Positions 61,401 to 64,000 of a stretch of 64,000 nucleotides of DNA are shown piece by piece. Location: the NCBI RefSeq assembly GCF_026914265.1, contig NC_069129.1:23469743-23533742 (forward strand), given 5' to 3'. Made by a program: the position numbers and the translations under genes. The notes under the pieces were generated by a model. It was not told where the DNA came from, did not search any database, and saw nothing but the letters and a program-made list of their open reading frames with translations. The stretch's first letter is position 1; each line of letters begins with the position of its first letter. This stretch comes from Mya arenaria (lineage: Eukaryota; Mollusca; Bivalvia; Myida; Myidae).

Positions 61401-63171
61401 ACACAAAAAAAGAGGAAAACTTTTCAAAACACCCTGTGTACTTTTCTGTCGTAGAATCCGCACGCATTTGCGGTGAACGACGGCGTTGCACGTGGCGTCT
61501 GGCGTGCCGGCCCCTTTAGATAGGGGGAAAAGCGGGTACGGGTCCGCTACCCTCGCTCGGCCTTCAGGTTCCTGGCTGCTAGAACCTCTGCCTTATACAT
61601 CTTCTTCTCAGCATCCGAATCATCGGTTTGCTCTCATACTCGGATACCACCCTCCATCCAAGCTCACTGGTGTCAGCAAGACAAACCAGTTTATGCCTGT
61701 GCTCCAGTATTTCGACAGCTGCAAAAACAATTAAGTTTAGCATGTTCAATTATCATATATTTTTTCTTTTTTATTAAAATATGTCCAATTTTTCATGTGT
61801 TATTTACGTTTATATTATACACTTACAAACACTTCGCACTCTACACTATTAATCAGTGTAAACTATACACATTAATCGTCCAATGGTCAACACTCTGGCA
61901 ACTCGCTCGTGCGGAACATAAACTCGATATTAAACAAACAGGACGGATTTATCAATGTGAACAATAATTGACCTTGTTTTATCATTGCTTTAAACTCATG
62001 CAGACACTCAACAACCCGGTTTGCTTCTTCTAATTCCAGCATAACCTTGTCGTTAGCTTTATATTGCTCTTCAACCAAGCATTTACAGAATGTAACGTTT
62101 CCAGCTACAGTGCAGATATTCTTTCTCAATTGTCTAACTTTAATGAAATTATGTTTACGTTGACATTAATAGAAGCACGAATTGATACTTAAATATGCTT
62201 TAAATATGGCGCAAATAATAAATCACAAGTATATATCAGTATTTTGATTGTAAACAGCAGGAAGATAACTTCTTTTGCTCTTTTATCTTACTTAAAATAT
62301 GTTTGGTCACTTTTGGCACGGGATAACTCGATAAACACTAACACCAATCGGCTACAAATCAAATTACTAATTCTTTACTGCCTAAAACGCATACATCTCC
62401 CCTAAAATGTTGTTTCGTTTATTTTACGACATTTGTGTGTTTTCAACATCGCATGACAAAAAATAGTCTGCCTCGTCATGGATGCCAGGCATTGTCATTT
62501 GATTTCTTGCTATTTGAATACTGAAATGGCATAAACGTCCGCAACAATTCAAAGTGAACCAGAAATGATTTAATATCGCTTAAACACTTTAACACTATTT
62601 GTTAAGATAGTATCGCAAAACTAACACACTCTATATCAATCGTTTACACACAATAGCAAATCATATCGATCTCATTCGAACATTTGAAGGATGTATTACC
62701 TAATTATACTTGTTTAACACATTGTATTGTAGCAACTGTTTTTTTCCCATTTTCAGGCATTTGATGGAAGAGCTCATACAGCAATTAAAAAGACATCATG
62801 AGTAAAACAACTTTTTTGTTTGTTTGCGCAAGTAATAAGATACATTATTAAAATGTGTTCGGATGTCGTACTCTTTTATATACGAACATCCAATATAAAT
62901 GTATACGTTATGTCGAAAATACTGTAAGATATAAAATATTTGGGCTCGATCAAATGTGGAATAGAAATTATTTGTGCACTTCTTTTGTTTAGTTTGTATA
63001 ACGAATAATAGTATATTAATAATAGTTGAATAATAAATTTAATAAACGATTTGTTACAGAGAAAAACGCAAGATAGAAAGGTTGGAGAATGAGAAGGAAA
63101 AGCAAGTGAAATTTTATTATACTTTTTGCCGAGCATGTGGTAGCAGTTTGGCTAGTAATAAACTAATATGA
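52431..63171 (+). CDS. Unrecognised ~309-residue coiled-coil protein, 13 coding exons
   Basis: Exons joined by GT/AG sites and phase: 52431-52474, 53354-53451, 53867-53910 (acceptor at 53861, so the exon starts 53862), 55391-55465, 55753-55827, 57097-57195, 58047-58136, 58426-58488, 58740-58835, 59134-59175, 59388-59429, 62757-62801 and 63060-63171 (TGA). No junction breaks the frame. The first and third exons encode near-identical peptides (METPDRRMSAGRGN, METPERRMLSGRGN). Residues about 147-285 are a charged, heptad-like coiled coil (KTIEDQRAELKKAWEKEKSL, and so on); the end is FCRACGSSLASNKLI, with one CxxC. No enzyme domain, signal peptide or membrane segment was seen. The true start may lie further 5', because the first exon has an acceptor five bases before the ATG. 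I do not recognise the family; an intracellular scaffold or adaptor is only a guess. Confidence 0.72.
59536..59585 (+). mobile_element. Pearl-like left end (fragment)
   Basis: AAATGTTTGTCAAACATTAT followed by ATCCCC matches the left end of the element at 968-1000, including the 15-bp palindrome. The tandem core and right end were not found downstream, so this is a truncated or different subfamily member. The extent of the attached body is unknown. Confidence 0.6.
60600..62130 (-). mobile_element. Tyrosine-recombinase element fossil (Crypton- or DIRS-like)
   Basis: On the minus strand a recombinase region (about 61180-60600) shows the YR core block RDLAMIMFSYAGVLRFNEM and later HTLRESG and KRHGRWKTD. 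Upstream (about 62130-61490) lies a charged region resembling N-terminal or gag-like parts of invertebrate YR elements. No reverse transcriptase was seen between them, which favours a Crypton-like origin, but a truncated DIRS relative cannot be excluded. It is broken in several places and older than the Ngaro-type copy at 14962-21652. Confidence 0.6.
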
Positions 63172-63461
63172 GGCTGGATAAATTACTCTTCTATATAGGA
63201 ACATTCACAAATTGAATCCAATGTAAATATAATTGTGATAAAGAGTGAGAAAATGCTTTTTTATTTGAGAGGTAATACCTTTAAAAAATATTTTAAAATA
63301 GCAAAATGGAGAATGAAAAGGAAAATGTTTATTGCTCGTAGTCTGTTTAGTCTTAATATTTTACTTAGCCATTTTGTTGGCCAGTACCCGACTAATCCAT
63401 CTGTCAGTCACGGTCTCTGATTCAACTTTAGTGTTAGGTAGTCACAATAAGTACTTTATCT

Positions 63462-63467
63462 AATAAA
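63462..63467 (+). terminator. Candidate polyadenylation signal AATAAA
   Basis: AATAAA about 290 bases downstream of the coiled-coil gene's stop codon. In such AT-rich DNA the motif is common, so the assignment rests on position only. Confidence 0.35.
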
Positions 63468-63958
63468 CTTAAAATAATAGCTTTTACAAATTCATAACAC
63501 CTGTAAGGTGCCAAGCCTAACTGTCTGTTGACAAATTTCAAAATGTATTCCTGTAATTTTCCAATGTTTTACCATGTGCAAAAATATAATTAATAAAAAA
63601 ATGGATACAAATGGTATATATCCTTAATATAAAAGTATGATTTATTTTTGTCTGCGTTAGTGTACAAATATTAATCATATCCTTTCCTTTTAATTATACT
63701 TTTAATTATTTTGAATGTCACTATTTGGATTGTATTTTTAATTTTCATGTTCATATATTTTTACGGATACTTTTCACGGATACTCCTGATTTGGCTATGA
63801 CAAACATTGCCAAACGCAGCTTTAGTGGAATATTGGTGTCCGGCATTCACGCGATCAATAAGATTTGTGATGCGAAAATAACTGTTTTTATCATATTTAT
63901 GTATTTTCAAGCTCCAAGCCGTTGCACTTTTAAAAAAAAATAGTCCTTTTATAATAGA

Positions 63959-63960
<2 letters not shown>

Positions 63961-64000
<40 letters not shown>
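63961..64000. repeat. (TA)n microsatellite at the window edge
   Basis: An uninterrupted TA run of at least 40 bases that continues past the end of the window. Confidence 0.9.

Larger units (their letters stand above)
59430..62756 (+). other. Large intron of the coiled-coil gene, filled with mobile DNA
   Basis: At 3.3 kb this is the largest intron of the gene; the others are 0.2-1.5 kb. It carries a pearl-like left end and a minus-strand tyrosine-recombinase fossil, listed separately. The splice sites at both borders (ATC|GTAAGT and TTTTCAG|G) are canonical and in phase. Confidence 0.7.

Noticed and set aside
61486-61734. GC-richer 82-residue plus-strand frame in the large intron
   Set aside because: Antisense to the fossil recombinase element's upstream region; a shadow frame.

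Overview
The window looks like AT-rich genomic DNA from a bivalve mollusc. The evidence is a pearl-like tandem-core element at the left end, small exons in long introns with GT/AG boundaries, tRNA-headed SINEs, a tyrosine-recombinase (YR) retroelement of the Ngaro type carrying a hydrolase frame, and TNF-ligand and C-type-lectin genes, which are families expanded in bivalves. The species cannot be fixed from the sequence. No bacterial-style operons, rRNA genes, functional tRNA genes or CRISPR arrays were seen.

Left part (1-14 kb): a pearl-like element (968-3086) with about a dozen ~146-bp core repeats is followed by intergenic DNA and then a four-coding-exon gene for a type II membrane TNF-family ligand (6642-10189, + strand). 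Downstream of it lies a 49-bp tandem repeat. Centre (14-24.7 kb): a young Ngaro-type YR retroelement on the minus strand (14962-21652) with gag-like, RT, RNase H, YR and SGNH-hydrolase frames and split direct repeats. Right arm (24.75-31.1 kb): an inverted copy of the left arm, including a second TNF-ligand gene (30033-27936, - strand) with the same exon structure and the same downstream tandem repeat. The two TNF genes therefore face each other across a ~10.8-kb spacer.

Middle-right (31-52 kb): mostly intergenic DNA, with a SINE, a minisatellite that switches strand, a decayed C-type-lectin gene (36694-38241), LINE fragments, a terminal-inverted-repeat element that contains a tRNA-like promoter, a ~2-kb 54-bp satellite with a 702-bp higher-order period, a stray TNF intron fragment, a small hAT element and two further minisatellites. 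Right end (52.4-63.2 kb): a 13-exon gene for an unrecognised ~309-residue coiled-coil protein (+ strand). I assembled it from splice sites and reading phase. It has a duplicated N-terminal exon, nearly all junctions are phase 2, and one large intron is filled with mobile-element fossils.

How the parts relate: the two TNF ligands are recent paralogs made by an inverted duplication and are probably redundant or diverging immune/apoptosis signals. The coiled-coil and lectin genes have no visible link to them. Everything else is repeat or mobile DNA. All exon models come from reading the sequence only; no transcript or database evidence was available.
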